A stretch of DNA of 64,000 nt, taken from contig NZ_BMLW01000006.1 in the NCBI RefSeq assembly GCF_014645515.1, positions 62,001-126,000 on the forward strand, in the 5' to 3' direction. The position numbers and the translations under genes are program-made. The notes beneath the pieces were generated by a model that saw nothing but the letters and a program-made list of their open reading frames with translations, did not search any database and was not told the DNA's origin. Shown one piece after another: positions 52,175 through 62,027 of the stretch. The stretch comes from Oceanobacillus neutriphilus (GTDB lineage Bacteria; Bacillota; Bacilli; Bacillales; Amphibacillaceae). Numbering within the stretch: position 1 is the stretch's first letter; every line of letters starts with the position of its first letter.

Positions 52175-54589
52175 ATGAAAAGTATAAAAAGTTTGTTATT
52201 TTCAAGTAGTCCATTTGGATACATATCAAAGAACAAAAAAAGAGTGATATCCGATTTCTTGGCTATAGAGGAATGTGAAGATAATAACTCTTATACGTAT
52301 CAATATCTAAATAGTAGTTATTACAAAGAATTAATTGTCGCTATTTGTTTGCAAAATTATTTAGATAACATGTCCAATGGCAGAAAGCTTGATATAGATA
52401 AATTGCAAGTTGGGCAAGAAATTCAATTTAAAAATAAATACTATCAATATCTTGGAAAGGATGAATTGGGTGCGGGTTATCGGATTAAATTAGTTTACGG
52501 AAAACAAGATGGTGTAACTTCAATATTCTCAAGGGAAATCTTAGAGAACAGAGCTAGTAAAGTTAATCGTACAAAACGCCGAAAAATACCTGAAGTCAGG
52601 CAAGATTTCGGGAATTATTTTGGTATTAAAAATTTAAGCTGGACAAACGAAGAATCCGTTATCATTTTAGTTGAAAAGAAGATATTGAATGAAATATTAA
52701 CTGCTCAAATAGATTTAGGAAAACGTGTGTACACTATTGGGCAAATATGTAGTGTGGGTTATCTCAAAGATTCAATGGAAATATCGTACCCTGCTAATGC
52801 AAATAATACTGAAAAACGTATGATTCTTTTCTCTTCTAGCCCAGATGCTATTGTTGAGTATTTAGAGGAAAATAATGGTATTGTTGATGAAAGTAAAGTT
52901 TTTGTAGTGGGTGATAAGTGGTTTAAGAAGAGCCAGATATCCAATTTAATAAATCTTGAAGATGCTTGTAGAGAATTTGAAATACCTATCAGAACATACT
53001 CAAGCGTCTTTTCTGTAATGAATAATAATTCGGTGGAACTAATAGAAAGTATAAATAATGAGTATTGTTGGCTTGAGGCTAGTAATGATGAACACGTAAT
53101 TACATTTGATTTTATAGCAAATAATAGAGCATATTCAGAGGCTATTGAAAAACTTAATGTGTACCTATCGGAAATTAGCCAAGAACCTAATTTGAAGTAT
53201 TTAGATAAGCTGCTTAAGTTGTTTTTAAAAATGAATTATAATCAGGTTATTGGGAGTTCAGATACTTTAGAAAGGCAGATGATTGCAGTAAGTGAATATA
53301 TGCTTGAAAAAAAACTAGATAATATAGATGAAGTTTCATGTATTATGTATGATATCTATTCTAATAGATTTGGATATCAAGTAAGAAATAAAATTGAAAA
53401 TATTAGAACTAAGGATGTTAACTGCTTACTCATTGTAATGGATGAAATGCTAGAAGAAAGTAGGAATCATTTTATAAATGATAAACAATTAACCATTCTT
53501 TCGTATAAATCTGATATCACTGAGGATTTATATGGGAAGTTTGAACAGGTTATACTAATATCTCCTTATAAAACGGAACGTAGAAAATGGTTGTCTAGTT
53601 ACCTAGCAAAAGATATTACAGTCTTAGTACCACAATTACAAGAAAATTTTTTAATATATTCTTTAAAAAAAGATAAGCATGTTATTCAAAAGCTAGATAA
53701 TATGGATTTGTTTAATTCAAAAAATAATTCAGCATACCTTAGTGCTATTGAGAAATATTTGAGTAAAAAGACAAATGATAATGATATAGGTATAAATTTA
53801 CATAAAAATTCAATTGATAATTTTGATGAAGAAGAATTAGTTGAAAAGAAATTTTCTGAACTTATTTCAAAATACGCTTCTGAAGAAGAAATACAAAGTG
53901 ACAACAGTACTGTGGATGTAACAATAGGTATTGATTTAGAATCTGGAGGTAATATTTTTGGCACTGAATTTAGCAAAATATTTGTAGTTGGATTTGATAA
54001 TATAGTAAGAAAAATAGATACCAAAGAATTAAAAGTCGGGCAAACAATTATTGAATTTTCTGTACCATATGCTGATGAATTATATCGTAATCGTTATAAG
54101 TCCATCGTTACTAGATTAGATTCCTTAAAAAAGAGCTCAAATGAAGTATATTTGGATTATAAATGGAAAAAGTCCCTTCTAGATTATATTGAGAACAGAC
54201 GTTTAACCTCATTAGAGTTAAAAGAGAAAATGGAGAGTTTAGGATTTTCTTCAAAGACAATTGCTTTTTATGCTGCTTGGTCCTCAATTGAAAAAATGCC
54301 AATCTTATCAAGAGATAAAGAATTCATTAGATATGTTGGTATAATGATAGGAGATAACGACATGATAGCTTATCCTGAAAAATATGAGCAAGCTAGTAAA
54401 TCAGTAAAGAAGAAATTGGTTGACGACAGAGTACAATTCCTTGGTGAACTTGAAGGACGTTCGCTTGATGAAATAAAATCAAATTCAGCTATTAAGTCAT
54501 TTATTATGGATAAAGTAGTATTGATTGAAAGAGAATTTATTGAAGAAGTTCCAAGGATTTTAACAAATAAGATATTGAGGGGGAAATGA
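52175..54589 (+). CDS. drmE: DISARM protein DrmE
   Basis: 804 residues from ATG 52175, chosen for the AAGGAGAG before it; the frame is open from 52112. No domain recognised by eye; mixed alpha/beta with Lys- and Glu-rich stretches. The call rests on size and place: divergent from a C5 methylase and one base ahead of drmA, as in class 2 DISARM. Very AT-rich codons, like its neighbours. It could also be an unrelated accessory protein. Confidence 0.7.
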   Translation: MKSIKSLLFSSSPFGYISKNKKRVISDFLAIEECEDNNSYTYQYLNSSYYKELIVAICLQNYLDNMSNGRKLDIDKLQVGQEIQFKNKYYQYLGKDELGAGYRIKLVYGKQDGVTSIFSREILENRASKVNRTKRRKIPEVRQDFGNYFGIKNLSWTNEESVIILVEKKILNEILTAQIDLGKRVYTIGQICSVGYLKDSMEISYPANANNTEKRMILFSSSPDAIVEYLEENNGIVDESKVFVVGDKWFKKSQISNLINLEDACREFEIPIRTYSSVFSVMNNNSVELIESINNEYCWLEASNDEHVITFDFIANNRAYSEAIEKLNVYLSEISQEPNLKYLDKLLKLFLKMNYNQVIGSSDTLERQMIAVSEYMLEKKLDNIDEVSCIMYDIYSNRFGYQVRNKIENIRTKDVNCLLIVMDEMLEESRNHFINDKQLTILSYKSDITEDLYGKFEQVILISPYKTERRKWLSSYLAKDITVLVPQLQENFLIYSLKKDKHVIQKLDNMDLFNSKNNSAYLSAIEKYLSKKTNDNDIGINLHKNSIDNFDEEELVEKKFSELISKYASEEEIQSDNSTVDVTIGIDLESGGNIFGTEFSKIFVVGFDNIVRKIDTKELKVGQTIIEFSVPYADELYRNRYKSIVTRLDSLKKSSNEVYLDYKWKKSLLDYIENRRLTSLELKEKMESLGFSSKTIAFYAAWSSIEKMPILSRDKEFIRYVGIMIGDNDMIAYPEKYEQASKSVKKKLVDDRVQFLGELEGRSLDEIKSNSAIKSFIMDKVVLIEREFIEEVPRILTNKILRGK

Positions 54590-54590
54590 A

Positions 54591-57500
54591 ATGGTCGAAA
54601 AAGTTAATAAAGATAGGCAGAAAGCAGTTAGAGACAAATATGCTGATGCAATCAGCCAACTTTTACTTGGACCAGGTTCAGAACGAATTAATATAGATAA
54701 TACTAAAGAAATAATTTCAGAAAAACCTCAAAATAGATATGTAACAGGAATTTTGTACCCATTACAAGATAACCATAATAAAAAAGAACGTAAAGAAGTT
54801 GTTCAAGAAGCTCAAGAAGGTTTCGAAAAAGAAGAATCTGCAGAGATTGATAATAGCTTCTTACCGTCTTCAATTGGCATGACTTTTTATTGTTCTACTA
54901 AAAATAAATACTTAGATTTTTTATTTCAAACTGCTTATTATGAACCGATTAAAAATCCCTATATTCAATCAGATAAGAAGACACTTGATGAACTTATAAG
55001 ATGTCTTGAACTAGTAAAAACGGAAAAAACACAATCATTGTTCGAAATTGATGAGAAAAACGACAGAATTAGGTATGCTTATTTTTCCGAAGATCGTGAT
55101 AATATAATTAATGAATTAAGCAAAGAACTTAATGAAATAAATCATATTTCTAATGAATTGAAATTTTTAATAAATAAGATTAAAAATATTAATTATGGGA
55201 AAAAGAATTGTTATGAACGATTCCCTTATAGTCAATCTATAAAAGTAGACCTTCAAAAAGAAGGATTAAAAAAACAGACGATTCCTAATGACGAAGAGCA
55301 AGAATCAGATGTTGTTTTTAATAAAAAACTACAGGTAACAGTGTATTCAAAGATACAAAAAATAGAAGTGGAAAGTCATCAAATTCTAGCAGTTACATTA
55401 GTCATAAAAAATAATTCTGACAAACATTTATTTCAAACAGAAATTTCTGTGGATAAACAACTAGGATTAGATTTTTGGGCATCAGAGGATATAAAATTAC
55501 CGAGTTTATCCAAGTTGAATCATGAGGATGCAATGAATTTATTTTTATACCGCCATAAAAAAACATATGCTTTTGGTAGAGGTGTAGCAGCAGAGTGGAC
55601 TGAAAAAGATAGCTCAGTTTCGCAAATTAAGACAAATTATATACCGCGATATGAACTGTTACCAATGTCATTTGAAATACCTAATCTCGATAATAGAATC
55701 CTTCGAGCGGATAGTTACATTAATATGAATCGTGAAGAACAAATTGAGAAATTAAATACATTTTTAAGTGCATATGAGGAATGGATTGAAAAAATTGAAA
55801 AAAGTATTTCTAAATTAGATGAAGTGTTTCAAAACTATGCAAAAGAAAATATTGAAAAATGTAAGACTTGTAGTGAAAGAATGCGAAAAACAATAGCTAT
55901 TCTTCAGAAAGATGATAAAGTCTTCGAGGCTTTTAATTTAGCAAATGAAGCAATGCTTCTACAAAGAATAGAGAAAGTAAATAATAAAGTAGATTGTTAT
56001 GAGCAGTCAAATTATGAAAGTGTAAAATTTGTGTGGCGCCCATTTCAACTTGCATTTGTTTTAAATTCATTAGAATCAATTTTAAATGAGGAAAGCCCTG
56101 ATAGAGATACAATTGACTTAATATGGGTAAGTACTGGCGGAGGAAAAACTGAGGCCTATTTATTTGCAATTGCAGCAGTTATATTATATAGGCGTATGAA
56201 CTATTCAAACTACGAAGGTGTCAGTGTAATTATGAGATATACTCTTCGATTATTAACAGCTCAACAATTTGAACGAGCCTCTCAGTTAATATGCGCACTT
56301 GAATTTCTTAGAAGAAAAAAAGATAACCTAGGGGAAACAGAAATCACAATTGGCCTTTGGATTGGTGAAGGAACACAGAATTATTTAAAAAATGCAAAAG
56401 AAGTTTTTAAATCGATGGTCGAAAAAAAATATTTAGATGAGGCAAAGAAAATTAATACTTTTCAAGTATTGAAGTGTCCTTGGTGCCATGAAGAGCATAG
56501 TATAGTACCAGATAAGAAAGATTTTAATGTGAAAAGGAAATGGGGTTATGCCCCTATTGATCGAACAAGTTTAAAATATAATATGAAATGCACAAATCCA
56601 TTATGTGAATTTAATAAAGGTCTCCCTATTTACGTAGTTGATGAGAGTATTTACAATGTTCGCCCTACATTATTATTTGGTACTGTTGACAAATTTGCAC
56701 AAGTTCCACTAAAAGAATCTACTCAAAAATTATTTGGGTCCGATAATCCTGAAAAATATCGTAGACCAGAGGTAATTATACAAGATGAGTTACATTTATT
56801 ATCGGGTCCACTTGGAAGTATTGTTGGTTTGTATGAAGCAGGATTTGATTATATATTTAAAAATGGAGGTAACGGAACATCACCCAAATACATTGCCTCA
56901 ACTGCAACTATTAGAAATGCTGAGGATCAAGTACAATCGATTTTTGACAGGAAACTATTTCAATTTCCACCAGATGGCATTGATATTTCTGATAACTTCT
57001 TTGTGAAAGAAGATAAATCAAATTATGGTCGTGAATATATGGGGGTCATGGCAACAGGAAAATCGCAAGTTACTGCGGAAGTACGTTTGTTATCAGCAAT
57101 GTTGCAGAGTATAACAGAACTCAATCTTACCATTAATGAAGAAGAAATATTTTGGACTGTTGCAGGATACTTTAATAGTATTCGTGAACTTGGAAAGGCT
57201 TCTGGATTAATTAAAGATGATGTCAAGGAATATATCAACCAATTATATAGACGAAACAATACTAGAAAACGCTTAATTTATGATAATACTAGCGTCGAAT
57301 TAACTTCTAGAATTCAAGGGATAGAAATCCCTGAAATATTAAAAAAATTAGATGTAAAGCATGATAGCGATGGAATTTCAAAAAGTAGCAAGAAGCAACC
57401 AACAATTGATACATTGATAGCTACTAATATGTTATCAGTTGGTGTTGATATTGAACGTTTGAATTCGATGTTTGTAGTTGGGCAGCCTAAACTTACATCC

Positions 57501-58094
57501 GAATATATTCAAGCGACAAGTCGTGTAGGACGTAATTCGCTTGGTTTAGTATGTACTTTATACAATTCTTCTAGAAGTAGAGATAGATCACATTATGAAA
57601 CATTTCAATCCTATCATCAAAGTTTATATAAATTTGTTGAATCCAGTAGTGTCACACCATTTTCAGTCCCAGCACTTAAGAAAGCTGTAGCTGGAGTGCT
57701 AGTGGCAATGCTAAGAAACACGGTTGAAGAACTTTCTGGAGATAGTTCGCCTATAAATATCTTAAATAATGAAGAGAAGATAGATGAAGCTGTTGATTAT
57801 TTAATGTGTCGGGTTAAAGCTAGTGAAGACTTTCATCAACTTTATAGAGAAGAAGCGAAACAAATAATTGAAAATTTCGTTGCTAATTGGCTTAATCTTG
57901 CAGAAGAAGCAGATAGTCTTGAAGGAGAAGAAAATCAAACAAATTACTATTTATACAAAACTAAGAGTGAAGAGTTTCTTGGAAAATTAGTTTTAAAATC
58001 ATTTGACGATAGCAGTCGCCACTTAGAAGCAACACGAGTAATGGGAACAATGAGAAATGTAGAAGATGCAGCTTATTTGAGAATAATCGACTAA
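54591..58094 (+). CDS. drmA: DISARM helicase DrmA
   Basis: 1167 residues. A long N-terminal region (about 1-470) is followed by an SF2 helicase: Walker A VSTGGGKTEAY near 513, DELH box near 731, motif III ASTATIR near 767 and motif VI ATSRVGRN near 978. Four Cys (CPWC near 629-632 and CTNPLC near 666-671) form a probable zinc insert between the helicase motifs. DrmA works with DrmB on invading DNA. GAGGGGGA ribosome binding site one codon past the drmE stop, so coupled. Confidence 0.9.
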   Translation: MVEKVNKDRQKAVRDKYADAISQLLLGPGSERINIDNTKEIISEKPQNRYVTGILYPLQDNHNKKERKEVVQEAQEGFEKEESAEIDNSFLPSSIGMTFYCSTKNKYLDFLFQTAYYEPIKNPYIQSDKKTLDELIRCLELVKTEKTQSLFEIDEKNDRIRYAYFSEDRDNIINELSKELNEINHISNELKFLINKIKNINYGKKNCYERFPYSQSIKVDLQKEGLKKQTIPNDEEQESDVVFNKKLQVTVYSKIQKIEVESHQILAVTLVIKNNSDKHLFQTEISVDKQLGLDFWASEDIKLPSLSKLNHEDAMNLFLYRHKKTYAFGRGVAAEWTEKDSSVSQIKTNYIPRYELLPMSFEIPNLDNRILRADSYINMNREEQIEKLNTFLSAYEEWIEKIEKSISKLDEVFQNYAKENIEKCKTCSERMRKTIAILQKDDKVFEAFNLANEAMLLQRIEKVNNKVDCYEQSNYESVKFVWRPFQLAFVLNSLESILNEESPDRDTIDLIWVSTGGGKTEAYLFAIAAVILYRRMNYSNYEGVSVIMRYTLRLLTAQQFERASQLICALEFLRRKKDNLGETEITIGLWIGEGTQNYLKNAKEVFKSMVEKKYLDEAKKINTFQVLKCPWCHEEHSIVPDKKDFNVKRKWGYAPIDRTSLKYNMKCTNPLCEFNKGLPIYVVDESIYNVRPTLLFGTVDKFAQVPLKESTQKLFGSDNPEKYRRPEVIIQDELHLLSGPLGSIVGLYEAGFDYIFKNGGNGTSPKYIASTATIRNAEDQVQSIFDRKLFQFPPDGIDISDNFFVKEDKSNYGREYMGVMATGKSQVTAEVRLLSAMLQSITELNLTINEEEIFWTVAGYFNSIRELGKASGLIKDDVKEYINQLYRRNNTRKRLIYDNTSVELTSRIQGIEIPEILKKLDVKHDSDGISKSSKKQPTIDTLIATNMLSVGVDIERLNSMFVVGQPKLTSEYIQATSRVGRNSLGLVCTLYNSSRSRDRSHYETFQSYHQSLYKFVESSSVTPFSVPALKKAVAGVLVAMLRNTVEELSGDSSPINILNNEEKIDEAVDYLMCRVKASEDFHQLYREEAKQIIENFVANWLNLAEEADSLEGEENQTNYYLYKTKSEEFLGKLVLKSFDDSSRHLEATRVMGTMRNVEDAAYLRIID

Positions 58095-58109
58095 TTGAGG
58101 TGAAATAAA

Positions 58110-60020
58110 ATGACCTATAATAAGAAAAATGCTAATCCAGAATTTAACGTTAGAAGGTCTCAGTTGTTAACGCCATTTGGTATAGGTGCTTTAATGGATG
58201 TAAACAATCAATCGGTAATGATCGCGGATTCAGAACACTGGGCTACAGAAAGATGTGAAAAGATACATGATATTCGATTGGAGACTGAAATGGATGCGGC
58301 TGGTTTTATTGAACCTCCAGTAAAAGATGAGCAAGATATCGTTGGAAAAAGGTTTCCTAAATGGTACTTTTCTCCTTATGATCGCATTCTGAAAAAAATT
58401 GGTGAATGGCGTGAGATGGTTTCAGAGCAGGGTGTTAAATCAAGAATTGACGCTTTTGATAAAAAACCTTATGATCCCAGAAATAAAAAAACTGAATTAG
58501 TGCCAGTACGTATAATCTGTGCTTGTAAAAATGGGCATGCTCAAGATTTTCCTTGGTTGGAATGGCCACACGAAGGAATGAGTTATAATGAGTATAAAAA
58601 TCACGAAATTAAACTGGAGAGTACTGGGCAATCAGGCTCAATTTCAGACTTAATTGTCACATGTAAAACATGTTCGACAAAAGACCCTAAAAAAAGAAAA
58701 TCCAGAAATTTAATGGGGGTTTTCGATGAAAAGAACTTCCAAAAAAAGATAGAAGATATTGGAATTAAATGTCGAGGAAATTATGAGTGGAAGAAGTCCG
58801 AAAGTGGTAAAAAGTGTAATGAGGGTTTAAGAGTACTTTTAAAGAATGCTAATAATTTCTATTTTCCAAACATATCTAGCTCAGTTAATATTCCATTTAA
58901 AGAGAATAAACTAATTGAGATGATTCAAAATTGTCCAGAATATTCTTCATTAGAAGATGAACTAAAATCTGTTTCTAAAGTTGATGGCATAGAAAAACTA
59001 AATAATAATATAAAGATAAAGATGCTTATGGAATGGATAGCAGATAAGATAGAGAAGAAGTTTGATGAAGTTAAGAATGAAATATCAGTCAAATTTTTTA
59101 AATTGAAAACTTCGGAAGCAAATGGAAATATCATGGATTATAGAAGGCCAGAATTTGATGTTCTTACAGGGCAAGAGGAATATGATAAAGACTCTGAGCG
59201 ATTTAACATTCAAATTTTTTCACCAAGTAAATTTACACAGTCTCCTTATAATAAACTAATTGATGGTATCACATTGGTTCATCAATTAGAGGTGGTTAGT
59301 GCTCTTCGCTCTTATAGTAGAATCGAGACCACTGACTCTGAATTAATGAAGGAAAAAATTCTGGACGGAGAAGAAACTATCGATGAAGCGGTTGAAGTAT
59401 CTTTAAAGCGAAAAGATGGATATTATGTGGGGATGCGTTCATTAGGAGAAGGAATTTTTATCTCGCTTAATCCGAATCTAGTTAAAGATTGGAAGAAACG
59501 AATTAAAAATACTTCAGTGTATAATCGAATAATTAGAAAAGAGGCAAAAGTTCGATTTAAAGATGAACTTTCATATACCAAATGTGATTATTACTTAATT
59601 CACACATTATCTCATCTATTAATAAAGGAATTAAGTTTTAGTAGTGGTTATTCTTCATCTGCATTGAAGGAAAGAATTTATTTTTCAGATGCTAAAGATG
59701 AAGAAATGTATGGAATATTAATATATACTTCAAGTGCAGATTCAGAAGGAACTTTAGGAGGGCTCGCGAAGCAAGGAGTTCCTGAAAAATTTTTTGAAAT
59801 ATTGGATTCTTGTTTAGAAAAAGCTCAATGGTGTAGTTTTGACCCCGTTTGTATTGAAAGTGATTCTCAGGGGAGGGATTCTTTAAATGCTGCTGCTTGT
59901 CATGCTTGTTCGCTTATTTCAGAGACGAGCTGTGAGAAAATGAACGTGTTTCTTGATAGGGGTGTGCTTATAGGGAGTATAGATGAACCTAATTTAGGAT
60001 TCTTTAGTAAGAGTAAGTAA
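58110..60020 (+). CDS. drmB: DISARM DUF1998 protein DrmB
   Basis: 636 residues. Cys clusters at about 137-139 (CACKNGH) and 184-187 (CKTCS), and a C-terminal DUF1998-type part with ACHACSL near 594. LLTPFGIGALMDV at the N-terminus is typical of DrmB. It binds DrmA in the known system. GAGGTGA ribosome binding site 15 bases after drmA. No drmC-like gene follows. Confidence 0.88.
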   Translation: MTYNKKNANPEFNVRRSQLLTPFGIGALMDVNNQSVMIADSEHWATERCEKIHDIRLETEMDAAGFIEPPVKDEQDIVGKRFPKWYFSPYDRILKKIGEWREMVSEQGVKSRIDAFDKKPYDPRNKKTELVPVRIICACKNGHAQDFPWLEWPHEGMSYNEYKNHEIKLESTGQSGSISDLIVTCKTCSTKDPKKRKSRNLMGVFDEKNFQKKIEDIGIKCRGNYEWKKSESGKKCNEGLRVLLKNANNFYFPNISSSVNIPFKENKLIEMIQNCPEYSSLEDELKSVSKVDGIEKLNNNIKIKMLMEWIADKIEKKFDEVKNEISVKFFKLKTSEANGNIMDYRRPEFDVLTGQEEYDKDSERFNIQIFSPSKFTQSPYNKLIDGITLVHQLEVVSALRSYSRIETTDSELMKEKILDGEETIDEAVEVSLKRKDGYYVGMRSLGEGIFISLNPNLVKDWKKRIKNTSVYNRIIRKEAKVRFKDELSYTKCDYYLIHTLSHLLIKELSFSSGYSSSALKERIYFSDAKDEEMYGILIYTSSADSEGTLGGLAKQGVPEKFFEILDSCLEKAQWCSFDPVCIESDSQGRDSLNAAACHACSLISETSCEKMNVFLDRGVLIGSIDEPNLGFFSKSK

Positions 60021-61148
60021 CCAGATAGGCATTCAGCTAAGCTACGCTTAATAAAAATTAATCGATATGCTTGGCATTTCTAATTTTACTTCATTCGTGA
60101 AGAATGTTTTCTTTTTCATCTTTCTTGCACGATAGGTCTTGGCAAAAAATTCTTATTTCATTCAATTCTTCGAATCATTTGGGTTTGGTGATTACTGCCT
60201 TGAAACGTACCACCTAATGCCACAAATGACAAATATCTACCATTCTGCTTTGTTAACACACGTTTGAGCAATCGAGCATGTGGTAAATATTATTCTTTCT
60301 CGCCTTTACGATGGAGAAATCTTCATGATAGGCTCTACAGCTAGTCAAGGTTCAGCATCTGCCTCAATGCCAATATTCATAATCATAGAGGATCCATGTC
60401 AAGGTATTCTGCGTAAAATGTAGTCAAAGAGTATTTTGTATTTTTAATTGCCGGTTCACTGAATCAGATAAAGAGTCTTTGGCTACTTTTTAAAATTAAA
60501 TCATGTATTTAAGAAATTATAGTAAACATCATAGCAAAAGTAGTGAAATACAGTAGACGTAATCACAGGAGGTACTTTGAGTAAATAAACAATATTTTTT
60601 GAACATGATAGTGATTCTGTTTAGATGTGACTCATAGCAAGCATCTACATACATATTGAGGGAGTATTTTTTCATCTTAATGAACTCCTCCATTGAAATT
60701 TGCCAAATCTGAATTACTATTTATCAACGAATGATACATTTACCATTTCAACTTGTAATTAATTGCAAGGCAATCGATTATGTAATAAGTATTATTCTTT
60801 TCATCTTTACATAGGGTGACATCTATGCATGATTGATCACCTTTTCCGTTGCTATTTTTCATAACTATAGATGCTCTGTTCTCAAGGCATTTTGCATAGA
60901 TTGGAGGCCAGTACACATTCTGTAATTCTAATTACAGCCTCCATACATAAAATAATGTGCCTTTCCCCTTTTTAATAACTGATAATAACATTGTCATTAT
61001 GTAGTAGGATCCTATGGTGGCGCTCACACAAGATCTTTCTTTGCTTTGATTTATAGCCTTCGCAATTGGAGAATATTATATTATTTTTTTCTTTGTGCAA
61101 ATAAACTGTATCTTTAACTCGAGTTGATCATTCCACCGACCAACTCAA
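60021..61148. other. 1.1-kb region without a gene, after drmB
   Basis: No intact frame on either strand. One plus-strand open stretch (about 60271-60420, reading YDGEIFMIGSTASQGSASAS in part) and another near 60830 are short, interrupted and unrecognised. Hairpin-like dyads occur at about 60658-60692 (GGAGT...ACTCC) and 60902-60945 (TGGAGG...CCTCCA around CTGTAATT/AATTACAG). It looks like decayed or exchanged DNA at the edge between two defence modules; in most DISARM loci a phospholipase-D gene would be expected about here. Confidence 0.5.
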
Positions 61149-62012
61149 CTAATATTCTATAAATTGGACTTTATCAAATGAATCTACTTTAGTTTTTATA
61201 TTATGAAATAAAAATTCTTTTTCTTTTCTTTTCCGATTTGCTGAATAATGAATTTGATAAACCTTTTTAGGCAAATCCTTATACATATTAGCTATAGCCT
61301 CATTAAAATCGTAGGTAGTTATCCAATGGCTATCAGAAATACCTTTAATTTCATAACAAAGTTCTCTATGGTCCTCATGATTATAAAAATTTGTATACAG
61401 ATTTTTTCCTTGTTTATAATATGGAGGGTCAAAAAATATAAAAAGTTTGCTCTTTGAGAAATTAGGAATGACGTGTTTTATTAGATATATTGCATCATAA
61501 TTATAAAGATTAATTCTTTCTTTTAATGAAGAAATACGTCTAATTTTACTAATTAAATCAACTTTATTAAAACGGCAATCTAACTTATATTGCCCACTAT
61601 CATCCCTACTTATTGGACCTCCTTTAATAATACCAGAACGGTTAGTTCTATTTAAATAAAAAGTAGCGAAACCCACTTCAAGACAACTGTAATTTTGTTG
61701 ATTATTATATATTTTTTTCTGTTTTTCCCATTCAGTTATATTAATTGGAGTTTTTTCAATTAAACTTATGAAATTAGTTGTATCATAAAGAACACAACTC
61801 CAAAAACTATATATTGATTTGTCAAAATCATTAATTATAATAGAATCTACATCACCATTTAATAGTAATTCAATTGCTAACCCCGCTCCGCCAGCAAAAG
61901 GCTCAACGTAAATCGGCAAATAAATATTATTTTGCTCAATTAAATTTTTTACAAATTTATATAATTGAGTCTTTCCTCCAGGGTACCTAAGGGGAGAAAG
62001 TGTCCTTGGCAA
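61149..62012 (-). CDS. D12-class DNA adenine methyltransferase
   Basis: 287 residues from TTG 62012, which has AAGGAGGTG at the right distance (GTG 62021 lies on that box). SPLRYPGGKTQLYKFV, EPFAGGAGLAIELL (motif I) and FFDPPYYKQG (motif IV) show an N6-adenine methylase of the Dam/D12 type. It is encoded right behind a ParB-like protein and a GmrSD-like gene and has no cognate restriction subunit of standard type, so it may protect host DNA from that set. Confidence 0.88.
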   Translation of the reverse strand: MPRTLSPLRYPGGKTQLYKFVKNLIEQNNIYLPIYVEPFAGGAGLAIELLLNGDVDSIIINDFDKSIYSFWSCVLYDTTNFISLIEKTPINITEWEKQKKIYNNQQNYSCLEVGFATFYLNRTNRSGIIKGGPISRDDSGQYKLDCRFNKVDLISKIRRISSLKERINLYNYDAIYLIKHVIPNFSKSKLFIFFDPPYYKQGKNLYTNFYNHEDHRELCYEIKGISDSHWITTYDFNEAIANMYKDLPKKVYQIHYSANRKRKEKEFLFHNIKTKVDSFDKVQFIEY

Positions 62013-62027
62013 TTGCCTCACCTCCTT

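Noticed and set aside
60820-60900. Plus-strand SPFPLLFFITMDALFSRHF, faintly like a reverse transcriptase motif
   Set aside because: Only about 20 codons, flanked by stops, with no YxDD box or other domains; resemblance is likely chance.
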